Part shown: positions 40,992 through 48,973 of the stretch, in pieces
Position numbering within the stretch: position 1 is the first letter of the stretch
Layout of the letters: each line of letters begins with the position of its first letter
Source of the DNA: Ruminococcaceae bacterium AM07-15
GTDB lineage: Bacteria; Bacillota; Clostridia; Oscillospirales; Butyricicoccaceae
Direction: 5' to 3'
Assembly (NCBI GenBank): GCA_003477405.1
Contig: QUDE01000004.1
Coordinates: 62,001-126,000 of the forward strand
DNA length: 64,000 nt
Notes under the pieces: model-generated
Told to the model about the DNA's origin: nothing
Database searches by the model: none
The model's input: only the letters and a program-made list of their open reading frames with translations
Position numbers and translations under genes: made by a program

Positions 40992-42392
40992 ATGAAACAG
41001 ACCATGGAAAAAACGGGAAATCCTATCATCGACGGCGTGATCTGGAAGCAGCTTTTGGCCTTCTTTTTTCCCATTTTGTTAGGTACCTTTTTTCAGCAGC
41101 TCTATAACACCGCCGACGCCATGATCGTGGGCAACTTTGTGGGCAAAGAGGCCCTGGCCGCCGTGGGCGGCACCACCAGTGTGCTCATCAATTTCTTCGT
41201 CAATCTGTTTGTGGGCATCTCTTCCGGCGCCACGGTGGTCATTGCCCAGGCCTATGGCGCACGCCGCTTTGACGATGTGAAAAAAGCAGTGCACACCTCC
41301 ATGGCTTTGGCGTTGTGGGTAGGGGCTGCCATTATGCTGCTGGGACTGGGACTTTCCCATTGGGCCCTCAGCGCCATGGGCACTCCTGCGGATATCATGG
41401 ACTATGCCCAGCTCTATCTGCGGATCTATTTTGTGGGCACCATCCCCAGCTTTGCGTATAACATCGGCTCGGGCATCCTCCGGGCCATGGGCGACACCCG
41501 CCGCCCCCTGTATTTTCTTATCATCGCCTGCCTGACCAACATCGTGCTGGACCTTTTGTTTGTGGTAGTGCTGGGCTGGGGCGTGGCCGGTGTGGGCATC
41601 GCCACCGTTACCTCTCAGGTAGTGGCCGCCGCTCTGATCCTTGCGGCCCTGCGGAAGGAAGGGGCGGTATATGAGCTGGATCTGAAACAGGTGCGCTTCA
41701 CTCCCCGGCTGCTGCGGGATATTGTGAAAATCGGTCTGCCTGCCGGTATTCAGTCGGATATGTACTCCATCTCCAACATCCTTATCCAGGCCAGCGTCAA
41801 CTCCTTCGGTACCAATACCATTGCCGCCTGGACGGCCCAGGGTAAGGTGGACAGCTTCTTCTGGATGGTGCTGGGCGCTTATGGCGTGTCCATCACCACC
41901 TTTGTGGGCCAGAACTTCGGGGCCCAGCAATATCATCGGGTGCGTAAAAGCATCTGGGTGTGCATGGGCATGGCTGCTTTGACCACCATTTTGTTCAGCG
42001 TCCTTTTCTATTTTGCCGCATCTCCCCTCATCGGTCTGTTCAGCACCGATCAGGCGGTTCTGGCCGAAGGGGTGGACATCATGCGGTTTCTGGCCCCTTG
42101 GTATATCACTTTTGTGTGCATCGAAATTTTCTCCGGCGCCATCCGGGGCACCGGGGATTCCCTCATTCCCATGCTCATCACCACCAGCGGCGTGTGTGTG
42201 CTTCGTGTGGTCTGGATCTATGCCGTTCTGCCCCTGAATCACACCTTCCACAACCTGGTGCTCAGCTACCCGGTGAGCTGGATTCTCACCTCTATCCTCT
42301 TTTTGATCTACTATTTCCAGGGAGGATGGATGCGCCGGAGAATCAGGAAAATGGGATTTTCACCGGAAGAAAAATCTTCAAAAGCCATATAA
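40992..42392 (+). CDS. MATE-family efflux transporter
   Basis: A 466-residue membrane protein with the two six-helix halves of MATE pumps. Family blocks are LGTFFQQLYNTADAMIVG near the N terminus, the GAxRF loop, and VGQNFGAQQYHRV in the second half. It exports drugs or metabolites against Na+ or H+. ATG 40992 follows AAAAGGAGG; the frame is open further upstream across the promoter. It is followed after 23 bases by an M20 peptidase. Confidence 0.92.
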   Translation: MKQTMEKTGNPIIDGVIWKQLLAFFFPILLGTFFQQLYNTADAMIVGNFVGKEALAAVGGTTSVLINFFVNLFVGISSGATVVIAQAYGARRFDDVKKAVHTSMALALWVGAAIMLLGLGLSHWALSAMGTPADIMDYAQLYLRIYFVGTIPSFAYNIGSGILRAMGDTRRPLYFLIIACLTNIVLDLLFVVVLGWGVAGVGIATVTSQVVAAALILAALRKEGAVYELDLKQVRFTPRLLRDIVKIGLPAGIQSDMYSISNILIQASVNSFGTNTIAAWTAQGKVDSFFWMVLGAYGVSITTFVGQNFGAQQYHRVRKSIWVCMGMAALTTILFSVLFYFAASPLIGLFSTDQAVLAEGVDIMRFLAPWYITFVCIEIFSGAIRGTGDSLIPMLITTSGVCVLRVVWIYAVLPLNHTFHNLVLSYPVSWILTSILFLIYYFQGGWMRRRIRKMGFSPEEKSSKAI

Positions 42393-42415
42393 CGCAGTGA
42401 AAGGGGAAGGGTAAC

Positions 42416-43582
42416 ATGACACAGATGGAACAAATCGGCGCCTTTTTGGAAGAACACCGCCCGGCCATGCTGGAGCTTTGGAAAGAGCTTGTCAACATGG
42501 AGAGCTATGTGGGCGAGCCGGAGAATGTGGAAAAGGTGCTCCGGCGGCTCAAAGAGGAATTTGAAAAAGAAGGCTTTTCCTGCCGCATCCAGGATGTGGG
42601 CGGCGGCTGGGCCGGGACCCTGGTGGGGATCTGGGGCGAGGAAAACGGAGGCAAACCCATTTTGTTCTCCGGCCATCTGGACACCGTGTTCCCCAAAGGC
42701 AGCTGGGGAGAAAATCCTTTCCGCATCGAAGGGGATAAGGCCTTCGGGCCGGGTGCTCTGGATATGAAGGGGGGCGCGGTGATCTCCCTTTATGCCATCA
42801 AGGCTCTGAAGCACCTGGGCTACAAGGAAAGCCCCATCAAGATCATCTTCTCCGGCAATGAGGAGAAGGGGCATCAGGGTTCCACCGGGGCCGAAGTCTT
42901 TTTGCAGGAAGGCAAGGACTGTCTCTTTGCCTTCAACATGGAGACCGGCCTGATGGACGGCTGTCTGTGTGTGGGCCGCAAGGGCCATCTGGGCTGCCGT
43001 GTGACGGTGGATGGGGTGGAATCCCATGCGGGCAACGACTTTGAGTCGGGCCGCAGCGCCATCGAGGAGGCCGCCCACAAGGTGCTGGCCATCCAGGCCC
43101 TCACCGATCTGGAGGAAGGCACCACAGTGAATGTGGGCGTCATCCAGGGCGGCACGGTGCCCAATGCCGTGGCGGGAAGCTGCCAGATGGATGTGGATAT
43201 CCGGGTTTTGCAGGAAGTGGGACGGCAAAGAGTGAAAGCAGCCATTCCCCAGATTGTGGAACACTGCCAGGTGGAGGGCACCCGGGGCCATGTGGTCTTT
43301 GAAAAGGACGCTCCCATCTATGAAACCGATGCGAAGGTGGAAAAGTTCTATTCCTATGTTTGCCGGGTAGCAGAGCAGGAGGGCTTCCCGGTGCCTGGCC
43401 GGAAGGTGCTGGGCGGATTTTCCGATGCCGCCTATATCTCCCTGGCGGGTACGCCGGTGATTTGCTCCTTTGGCGTGCAGGGAGAATGGAACCACACCAA
43501 GCGGGAATATGCCTCTGTGCCCTCTCTCACGCAGCGGGCCAGGCTGATCTGCGCCGTAGTGCTCCACCAGAAGGAGTTTTAA
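42416..43582 (+). CDS. M20-family metallopeptidase
   Basis: A 388-residue two-domain zinc hydrolase like carboxypeptidase G2 or ArgE. Metal-site blocks are FSGHLDTVF, GPGALDMKGG (bridging Asp) and FSGNEEKG (catalytic Glu). The lid domain follows, with VESHAGND, and the final metal ligand region is CSFGVQGEWNHT. Substrate likely an N-acyl amino acid or small peptide. It probably shares the MATE promoter, so the pump and hydrolase may act on related compounds. Its stop lies within the start of the truncated intergenic element. Confidence 0.88.
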   Translation: MTQMEQIGAFLEEHRPAMLELWKELVNMESYVGEPENVEKVLRRLKEEFEKEGFSCRIQDVGGGWAGTLVGIWGEENGGKPILFSGHLDTVFPKGSWGENPFRIEGDKAFGPGALDMKGGAVISLYAIKALKHLGYKESPIKIIFSGNEEKGHQGSTGAEVFLQEGKDCLFAFNMETGLMDGCLCVGRKGHLGCRVTVDGVESHAGNDFESGRSAIEEAAHKVLAIQALTDLEEGTTVNVGVIQGGTVPNAVAGSCQMDVDIRVLQEVGRQRVKAAIPQIVEHCQVEGTRGHVVFEKDAPIYETDAKVEKFYSYVCRVAEQEGFPVPGRKVLGGFSDAAYISLAGTPVICSFGVQGEWNHTKREYASVPSLTQRARLICAVVLHQKEF

Positions 43583-43620
43583 AAACTCGAAAAAGTGGCT
43601 TCTGCCACTTTTTCGATATA
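43581..43620. repeat. Truncated third copy of the intergenic element
   Basis: AAAAACTCG followed by the hairpin CGAAAAAGTGGC with GCCACTTTTTCG and then ATATA. This equals the right-hand end of the elements near 19530 and 54755, in the same position relative to a - strand terminator. The rest of the element is absent; the M20 stop codon lies at its left edge. Confidence 0.65.
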
Positions 43621-43623
43621 TTA

Positions 43624-43650
43624 GGCCCAGGACAATTATTGTCCTGGGCC
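43624..43650 (-). terminator. Terminator of the SLOG-like gene
   Basis: GGCCCAGGACAAT pairs with its complement in a 27-base near-perfect palindrome just past the stop at 43655. Confidence 0.75.
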
Positions 43651-43654
43651 TGTT

Positions 43655-44125
43655 TTATTTGGGTACGAGGGTGGTCAAATCTTCAATATGAAGGAGTCCT
43701 TGTTTTGCTCTTCCATAAGCATATTGAAGCAAGCGGAAGGTGTTTCCGGTGGTATCTTCGCAATAGGTGATGAAAAAACCACAATGTTTTATCATATATC
43801 GATTGGCCCGAGGAATTGCCAAGGTTTTAGGGATATGCTCCAGTTCAAACGGATAAATGCTGTCATCAAAGTCGGGAGGAAGAGTGAATGGTCGTTCTGC
43901 GGGATGGTAGGGAAGTAACGCACTTAAAGTGATGAACGGATAGGCCTTTTTTAACTCTGATACGGCCCGGGCTGCCATCCGGTCAAAATGTCCATAATGT
44001 CCCACTACAAAAGAGGTTATGTTGAATTCACGAATGTGTCGTTCTATGGCGGCAGACAAGATGGGGAATACACTCTCAGGCGAATTGTGATTACCTAAGA
44101 AGAAGCAGGTGCTTTCTGACAGCAT
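43655..44125 (-). CDS. SLOG/DUF1273-like small protein
   Basis: A 156-residue soluble alpha/beta protein. It has an N-terminal CFFLGNHNSPES, then VGHYGHFDRMAARAV, PYHP, AIPRANRYMIKHCGFFI and a C-terminal Gly-rich region. This arrangement is that of YpsA/DUF1273-type SLOG-fold proteins, which resemble Rossmann proteins that bind nucleotides or nucleotide-derived signals. No function is known. The start shares a regulatory region with a divergent ribbon-helix-helix gene, and codon use is less GC-rich than its neighbours, suggesting recent acquisition of the pair. Confidence 0.65.
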   Translation of the reverse strand: MLSESTCFFLGNHNSPESVFPILSAAIERHIREFNITSFVVGHYGHFDRMAARAVSELKKAYPFITLSALLPYHPAERPFTLPPDFDDSIYPFELEHIPKTLAIPRANRYMIKHCGFFITYCEDTTGNTFRLLQYAYGRAKQGLLHIEDLTTLVPK

Positions 44126-44138
44126 CAGTACATCATCT

Positions 44139-44182
44139 CACTTTATTTTAATATAAAGTGATGTCACTTAAATGTCAAGTGA
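44139..44182. promoter_or_regulatory. Twin inverted repeats between the SLOG and RHH genes
   Basis: Two dyads lie in an AT-rich region: CACTTTAT with ATAAAGTG (44139-44160) and TCACTT with AAGTGA (44164-44182). Both contain CACTT/AAGTG half-sites, so four equal half-sites lie in 44 bases, a typical layout for a ribbon-helix-helix operator. Confidence 0.6.
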
Positions 44183-44251
44183 ATGTATAAAAAGTACAGA
44201 GGTTGCTATATCATAAAGGAGGTGGTATCAAGATGTGGGAAGGGGAGCGTT

Positions 44252-44431
44252 ATGACCAACAAGCGAGTATTTACCTTGCGTTTATCCGATGAAGTTTTTG
44301 ATAAAATCGGATATCTGGCTACAAGGGAGCATCGCTCCATGACCAATTATATCGAGTTTGTTCTGATTCAACATTTACAGCAGGTGGAGCGGGAAAAGGG
44401 CCCGATTTCTCTGGATGAAAAAGAAGAATAA
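44252..44431 (+). CDS. Ribbon-helix-helix DNA-binding protein, 59 aa
   Basis: A small protein of Arc/MetJ-like type: the strand RVFTLRLSD, then helix DEVFDKIGYLATREHRS and helix MTNYIEFVLIQHLQQV. This is the size of a minimal RHH repressor or antitoxin. ATG 44252 follows AAGGGGAGCG. It is divergent from the SLOG-like gene, with twin inverted repeats between them, so it probably represses both; no toxin is visible nearby. A terminator follows at once. Confidence 0.78.
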   Translation: MTNKRVFTLRLSDEVFDKIGYLATREHRSMTNYIEFVLIQHLQQVEREKGPISLDEKEE

Positions 44432-44432
44432 C

Positions 44433-44462
44433 AAAAACCCCGGCCAATGGCCGGGGTTTTTG
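44433..44462. terminator. Bidirectional terminator between RHH gene and trmB
   Basis: AAAAACCCCGGCC and GGCCGGGGTTTTT around AAT; T-runs lie on both strands. Confidence 0.9.
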
Positions 44463-45155
44463 TTATTCTTCGGTTTTTGTTTCTTCCAGAGAAAGGGGAG
44501 CAGGATCGGGGAGCACAGGGCCGGGGAAGGTGGCCACGCACCGATAGATGGGAAGCCCCTGGGAGGAAAAACGCTCTTCGTATTCGGTCATCACATTGAA
44601 CAACGGCAGCTTGTGCAGATCAAAGGTGATCTGGCTCAGCTTCAGACCGAAATCGGCAAACTGATTGAGGGAAAACTCAAACAGCTTCTGGTTGTCGGTT
44701 TTCATGTGGATGCTGCCGCCGGGGCAGAGGAACTGGGCATAGACCTGGAGAAAATTGGGGTGGGTCAGCCGCCGCTTGGCCCGGTTGTTGGGGGGCCAGG
44801 GGTCGGAAAAATTGAGGAACAGCCGCTCCACCTCGTCTTTGTCAAAGACATCGGCCAGAGCAATAGCGTCCTGGTTGAGAAAGAGCACATTGGTCAGTCC
44901 CAGTTCCATGGCTCCCTCCATGGCGATGACCAGGGCGCTGGGGTCCCGCTCCACTGCCACAAAATTCACCTGGGGAAAATGCTGGGCCATTTGCAGCACA
45001 AACCGGCCTTTGCCGCAGCCGATTTCCAGCCAAAGGGGACCTTTGCGGCCAAACCGCTCCTCCCATTTTCCCTTGAGAGCCTGGGGCTCTGTGATATGTA
45101 CCTTTTCGCACCGGGCCGTGCGGGGCTCCAGATTCTTTTTGCGGCGCATTCGCAT
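44463..45155 (-). CDS. trmB: tRNA (guanosine(46)-N7)-methyltransferase
   Basis: A 230-residue SAM-dependent methyltransferase that makes m7G46 in tRNA. The SAM loop LWLEIGCGKGRF, the family block LNFSDPWPPNNRAKRRLTHP and the C-terminal TEYEERF are all present. The N terminus is basic (MRMRRKKN). Length is normal. It has no close partner; the upstream 110 bases are AT-rich and hold its likely promoter. Confidence 0.94.
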   Translation of the reverse strand: MRMRRKKNLEPRTARCEKVHITEPQALKGKWEERFGRKGPLWLEIGCGKGRFVLQMAQHFPQVNFVAVERDPSALVIAMEGAMELGLTNVLFLNQDAIALADVFDKDEVERLFLNFSDPWPPNNRAKRRLTHPNFLQVYAQFLCPGGSIHMKTDNQKLFEFSLNQFADFGLKLSQITFDLHKLPLFNVMTEYEERFSSQGLPIYRCVATFPGPVLPDPAPLSLEETKTEE

Positions 45156-45263
45156 GGCGTTTCACCTGTCTCTTTCCGTATTTTTTGTCAGTTCATCTAT
45201 TATACTCAAAAATTCCTTGATTCGCAACCATTCCCCAGGAAATTTCCCGGGGTCGGGCTGGAT

Positions 45264-45575
45264 TTATCCGGCCACAGCAAACCAAACCAGGAGTGCAACC
45301 CCGATGGCGAGAAAAGCAATGCCAACTTGTCGGTACGGCTTTTCGGTGTACTGCTGATACTTATAGAACAGCATAAAGGCGATGCCGAAGAACAGCAGAG
45401 ACAGACTTCCTCTCCATGCAGGATTGCCTTTGATCAGGCACAGAACCGTTAAAATTTGTGTGGCTGCAATGACATATTCCAGTGCATGGCTTTTGGCCTG
45501 TACATCGATTTGTTGGTCCCGTTCGTCTTTCAAAGGATAGCGTTTGGGTGATGGATTCATGGTCTGTTTCTCCAT
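45264..45575 (-). CDS. Small membrane protein of the XRE operon
   Basis: A 103-residue protein with a charged N-terminal KDERDQQID segment and three likely membrane helices. The DERxxxI motif before the helices is shared with the next gene upstream and with small membrane proteins found beside XRE regulators in many clostridia. Function unknown. An in-frame ATG at 45560 has GGAG 9 bases upstream and may be the true start. It lies 2 bases past the previous stop. Confidence 0.65.
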   Translation of the reverse strand: MEKQTMNPSPKRYPLKDERDQQIDVQAKSHALEYVIAATQILTVLCLIKGNPAWRGSLSLLFFGIAFMLFYKYQQYTEKPYRQVGIAFLAIGVALLVWFAVAG

Positions 45576-45577
45576 TC

Positions 45578-45997
45578 TCAGTTCTTCGATTCATAATAAA
45601 TGTATGTGAAAATCTCAGTGAGGAAGGAAAGCCCCCAGGCCAGGGAAAAACCTATCATAATGCCGATGATGCCCAGGTTTTTTGTGGCGATATAGGCGGC
45701 CACACAGCCCAGTATCAGCACAAAGAGAATCGATCGGCTGATGACAAATGCCCGGCTTTCTGATTTCAGTTTGATCAGTTGGTTGCGCTCGTCCATGGCC
45801 TCGATTCGATCCTGGCGGCTGGCCTTTCGGGACAGGCTCCGCAGGAGCAAAGTTCCGCCAAACAGAAAGAGTGCGGCGCACACAATACCATCCTTGATGG
45901 TCACACTGCTCTGGATGATGCCTGTGGACAAATTCAGCACCCCCAGCACCAGCATGAACAGGCCCTCTGCAAAATTCTTTTTGTTATAAATTTTCAT
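45578..45997 (-). CDS. Four-helix membrane protein of the XRE operon
   Basis: A 139-residue protein: two membrane helices, a basic loop with EAMDERNQLIKLKSESRA, then two more helices. The DERNQ motif matches the KDERDQQ motif of the downstream gene, so the two may be distant paralogues. ATG 45997 has GAGGATGGGG upstream and overlaps the XRE gene by 14 bases. Function unknown; DUF2178-like families are the nearest idea. Confidence 0.7.
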   Translation of the reverse strand: MKIYNKKNFAEGLFMLVLGVLNLSTGIIQSSVTIKDGIVCAALFLFGGTLLLRSLSRKASRQDRIEAMDERNQLIKLKSESRAFVISRSILFVLILGCVAAYIATKNLGIIGIMIGFSLAWGLSFLTEIFTYIYYESKN

Positions 45998-46214
45998 ATT
46001 CCCCATCCTCCTGTTCCTTATTCTCTTGCAGGCAGCACAGCTCCTCCACCGTGACATCAAACACCTGTGCAATCCGGTAGGCCAGCATGAGAGAAGGGCT
46101 GTATTGCTCCTTTTCAATGGAAATGATTGTTCTTGATGAAACATGAACCAGATCGGCCAGCTGCTGCTGCGTCATTCTGGCCGCTGTACGCAATTCTTTT
46201 ACCTTTGTTTTCAT
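45984..46214 (-). CDS. XRE-family transcriptional regulator, 76 aa
   Basis: A compact helix-turn-helix protein of the YozG/Cro type: RTAARMTQQQLADLVHVSSRTIISIEKE is the HTH, with LMLAYRIAQVFDVTVEELC after it. It heads a three-gene operon with two small membrane proteins. A perfect palindrome overlaps its own promoter, which implies autoregulation. Confidence 0.88.
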   Translation of the reverse strand: MKTKVKELRTAARMTQQQLADLVHVSSRTIISIEKEQYSPSLMLAYRIAQVFDVTVEELCCLQENKEQEDGEYENL

Positions 46215-46246
46215 GGGTTCCTCCCAACAACATGAAGCAAACTTCT

Positions 46247-46290
46247 CATGAAGTTAACTTCATGTTAGCAGGAAAGACTCGGGTTGTCAA
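46247..46290 (-). promoter_or_regulatory. Promoter and palindromic operator of the XRE operon
   Basis: On the - strand TTGACA (46290-46285), a 17-base spacer and TAACAT (46267-46262). The perfect 18-base palindrome CATGAAGTTAACTTCATG (46247-46264) overlaps the -10 box. Further half-sites with CATGAAG or CTTCATG lie at 46231 and 46306. Confidence 0.75.
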
Positions 46291-46350
46291 GAAAAAGTGA
46301 AGGAAACTTCATGCTTTTGCCTGCGGCGATACAGCAATGCTCCTGTGGGG

Positions 46351-46380
46351 TTGTCAGAAAGAGGGGCGGTATGGTATAAT
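46351..46380 (+). promoter_or_regulatory. Promoter of the tandem GNAT genes
   Basis: TTGTCA (46351-46356), an 18-base spacer and TATAAT (46375-46380). Confidence 0.75.
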
Positions 46381-46417
46381 AGGTTCAGTAAAATATTGTA
46401 AATTACGGAGGAATATT

Positions 46418-46867
46418 ATGGAACTGAGAGCCATTACAGAGCAGAACTATCAAAAAATTCTGGATCTTTCCACTGGCGCAGGGCAAGAGGAGTTTGTGGC
46501 CCAGAATGTCCGGTCCCTGGCCCAGGCCTGGGTGTTTCGGGACAGGGCCCGCCCTTATGCCCTGTATGAAGGGGAAGAGCCGGTGGGCTTCATTATGTTC
46601 GACTGGCGGCCGGAGAAAAAATGGGTGGAGATCTGGCGGTTGATGATCGATCACCGGTTTCAGGGCAAGGGCTATGGCCGGGCGGCGGTGCAGAAGGCTC
46701 TGGAGTTTCTGAGGGAAAGCGGACTGTTTGACAAAGTGCAGATCAACTATGTGGAGGAAAACCAGGGGGCCAAGCATTTGTACCGGAGTATGGGTTTCCA
46801 GGAGACCGGGGCCATGGAGGGCAACGAAGTGGTGATGGAGATGGATCTGACAGGGGAGAGCAAATAA
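46418..46867 (+). CDS. GNAT acetyltransferase, first of tandem pair
   Basis: A 149-residue single-domain GNAT protein related to spermidine/diamine acetyltransferases: FIMFDWRPEKKWVEIWRLMID followed by the acetyl-CoA loop QGKGYGRAA and YRSMGF. It is closely related to the next gene over its whole length. ATG 46418 follows CGGAGGAA. The substrate cannot be told from sequence. Confidence 0.85.
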   Translation: MELRAITEQNYQKILDLSTGAGQEEFVAQNVRSLAQAWVFRDRARPYALYEGEEPVGFIMFDWRPEKKWVEIWRLMIDHRFQGKGYGRAAVQKALEFLRESGLFDKVQINYVEENQGAKHLYRSMGFQETGAMEGNEVVMEMDLTGESK

Positions 46868-47305
46868 ATGGAACTGCGGGAGATCACCGGAGAAAACTAT
46901 CAGCAGGTTCTGGACCTTTCCACCGGAGCCGGACAGGAGAAATTTGTCACAGCCAATCTGTATTCTCTGGCCCATGCCTGGGTGTTCCAGAAGACCGCCC
47001 GTCCCTATGCCCTATATGAAGGAGAAGAGCTGGTGGGGTTTATCATGCTGGACTGGCGGCCGGAGGAAAAGACGGCGGAGATCTGGCGGTTTATGATCGA
47101 TTACCGGCACCAGGGGAAGGGCTATGGCCGCCGGGCCATGGAGCTGGCCCTGGAGAAGATACGCCGGGCAGGGGTGTTTGACCGGGCGCAGCTTTATTAT
47201 GTGCCGGGGAATGAGAAGGCCCGGGCCCTGTATCACAGCCTGGGATTTGGGGAGACGGGCAACACCCTGGATGGGGAAATTCAGATGGAGTTGATTCTGG
47301 AGTAA
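46868..47305 (+). CDS. GNAT acetyltransferase, second of tandem pair
   Basis: A 145-residue paralogue of the preceding gene; both begin MELR, share LDLSTGAGQE and the acetyl-CoA loop QGKGYGR. Its ATG follows the upstream TAA directly, so the pair is co-translated. The two proteins differ most in the C-terminal third, where the acceptor usually binds. Confidence 0.85.
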   Translation: MELREITGENYQQVLDLSTGAGQEKFVTANLYSLAHAWVFQKTARPYALYEGEELVGFIMLDWRPEEKTAEIWRFMIDYRHQGKGYGRRAMELALEKIRRAGVFDRAQLYYVPGNEKARALYHSLGFGETGNTLDGEIQMELILE

Positions 47306-47410
47306 ATAGAAGAAAACGGCCGAAACTAAAAGGAAAATGACGGAAAAGAGAACTAACAGGGAAATGGGGTGAATTTTGGCGGAAAACGGGGAAAAAGCAG
47401 GGGCGTTCCC

Positions 47411-47440
47411 TTGACAAAACCACAAAAGGACGGGTATCAT
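47411..47440 (+). promoter_or_regulatory. Promoter of the yitT-LUD-lipoprotein genes
   Basis: TTGACA (47411-47416), an 18-base spacer and TATCAT (47435-47440). Confidence 0.75.
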
Positions 47441-47479
47441 AGAAGCAGAAGGAATCTGTGAGAAGGGAAGGCGATCCCC

Positions 47480-48355
47480 ATGGGGAAGAAAAATGGAATC
47501 CAGTGGAAAAAACTTTTGTGGCAGTATATCCTGTTCACCATCGGATCGGTGATTTATGCTGCGGCCGTGGCCCTGTTTTTGGACCCCAATGAGCTGGCTC
47601 CTGGCGGCGTGGTGGGCATCAGCGTCATTCTCAACCGCCTTACCGGTCTGCCTACCGGCACGCTGATGCTGTGCATCAACATCCCCTTGCTGCTGGCCGG
47701 GGTATGGAAACTGGGGCTGCGGTTCTTGCTGTCCACCATTTATGTCACTTTCTTTTCTTCCTTTGTGGTCAATCTGCTCACTCCCTATGGCCCTCTCACC
47801 GAAGATCTGCTGTTGGGCGCCTTCTTCGGGGCCGTGGTGCTGGCTGTGGGCATCGCTCTGGTCTTTCGGGCCGGCGCCACCACAGGTGGCACCGACATCC
47901 TGGTGCGCCTTCTCAAGCTGCGGTATAAGCACATCGAAACCGGCAAGCTGTTTTTCTGCACCGACCTGGTGGTGGTGATCTGCTCCATGGTGGTGTTTCA
48001 CAATGTGAACACCGGTCTGTATGCTCTTTTGTCCATCATGGTGTTCGCTATTGTCTTTGATGTGGTGCTTTATGGCAGCGATACCGCAAAAATGGTGTAT
48101 GTGGTGTCGGAAAAAGAAGAGCGCATTGCCCGACGGATCATGGATGAGCTGGAGATCGGCGTCACCTATGTGTATGGCCAGGGAGCTTATACCGAAAAGG
48201 AGAAGCGGGTGATCCTCTGCGCTGCCAAAAAGCAGCTGTTCCCCAAGGTGAAGGAGATCGTCAAGGAAGAAGACCCGCAGGCCTTTTTGATCGTCTCTTC
48301 CGCCAGCGATATTTACGGCGAGGGCTTCAAAGACCATTTCGCCGAAGAATTTTGA
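47480..48355 (+). CDS. YitT-family membrane protein
   Basis: A 291-residue protein with five or six membrane helices (DUF161; NELAPGGVVGISVIL and RAGATTGGTDIL blocks) and a C-terminal DUF2179 cytoplasmic domain (about 210-291). YitT proteins are widespread in Firmicutes and their transport role is not established. It begins a run of three same-strand genes; the LUD gene follows after 21 bases. Confidence 0.9.
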   Translation: MGKKNGIQWKKLLWQYILFTIGSVIYAAAVALFLDPNELAPGGVVGISVILNRLTGLPTGTLMLCINIPLLLAGVWKLGLRFLLSTIYVTFFSSFVVNLLTPYGPLTEDLLLGAFFGAVVLAVGIALVFRAGATTGGTDILVRLLKLRYKHIETGKLFFCTDLVVVICSMVVFHNVNTGLYALLSIMVFAIVFDVVLYGSDTAKMVYVVSEKEERIARRIMDELEIGVTYVYGQGAYTEKEKRVILCAAKKQLFPKVKEIVKEEDPQAFLIVSSASDIYGEGFKDHFAEEF

Positions 48356-48376
48356 TTTGTGAAGGGAGTAGAGAGC

Positions 48377-48973
48377 ATGGATGCTTCCATGGAGAAAACG
48401 CTGAAGAACTTTGAGAGCCACGGCATCAAGGCCCGGTATTTTGAAACCGGAGAGCAGGCCAGACAGGCCATCGTCCAGGCCGTTCAGGGGAAAAAGGTGG
48501 CCTTCGGCGGCTCGGTGACTTTGCAGCAGCTGGGGTTTTATGAGGCCCTGGAGCAGAACAATTCGGTTTTCTGGCACTGGGTCACTCCCACAGAAAAGCG
48601 GCGGGAGCGGGAAAAGGAATGTGAGGTCTTTTTCACTTCGGCCAATGCCCTCAGCCGCACCGGGGAGATCGTCAACATCGACGGCACCGGCAACCGGGTG
48701 ACTATGGCGGCCTATGGGCCGGAAAAGGTCTATTACATCTGCGGCATCAACAAACTGTGCCCCGACATCACTTCGGCCATTGACCGGGCCCGGAATGTGG
48801 CGGCGCCCCAAAACGCCAAACGCCTGGGGCTGGATACGCCCTGCGTGAAAGATGGAGTGTGTCATAACTGCCAGAGCCCCCAGCGGATCTGCAATGTGAT
48901 GGATATCACGCTGCGCCGTCCCGGTGCTGTGGAGGTGGAACTGTGGATCATCCAGGAGGAACTGGGCTATTGA
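48377..48973 (+). CDS. LUD-domain protein (LutC/YkgG-like)
   Basis: A 198-residue protein of the lactate-utilisation LUD family. Typical blocks are KKVAFGGSVTLQQLGF, then FTSANALSRTGEIVNIDGTGNRV and a C-terminal cluster of cysteines (CVKDGVCHNCQSPQRIC). Stand-alone LUD proteins are not proven to act on lactate. ATG 48377 follows GAAGGGAG. The 3' end overlaps the start of the lipoprotein gene by 4 bases. Confidence 0.86.
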   Translation: MDASMEKTLKNFESHGIKARYFETGEQARQAIVQAVQGKKVAFGGSVTLQQLGFYEALEQNNSVFWHWVTPTEKRREREKECEVFFTSANALSRTGEIVNIDGTGNRVTMAAYGPEKVYYICGINKLCPDITSAIDRARNVAAPQNAKRLGLDTPCVKDGVCHNCQSPQRICNVMDITLRRPGAVEVELWIIQEELGY

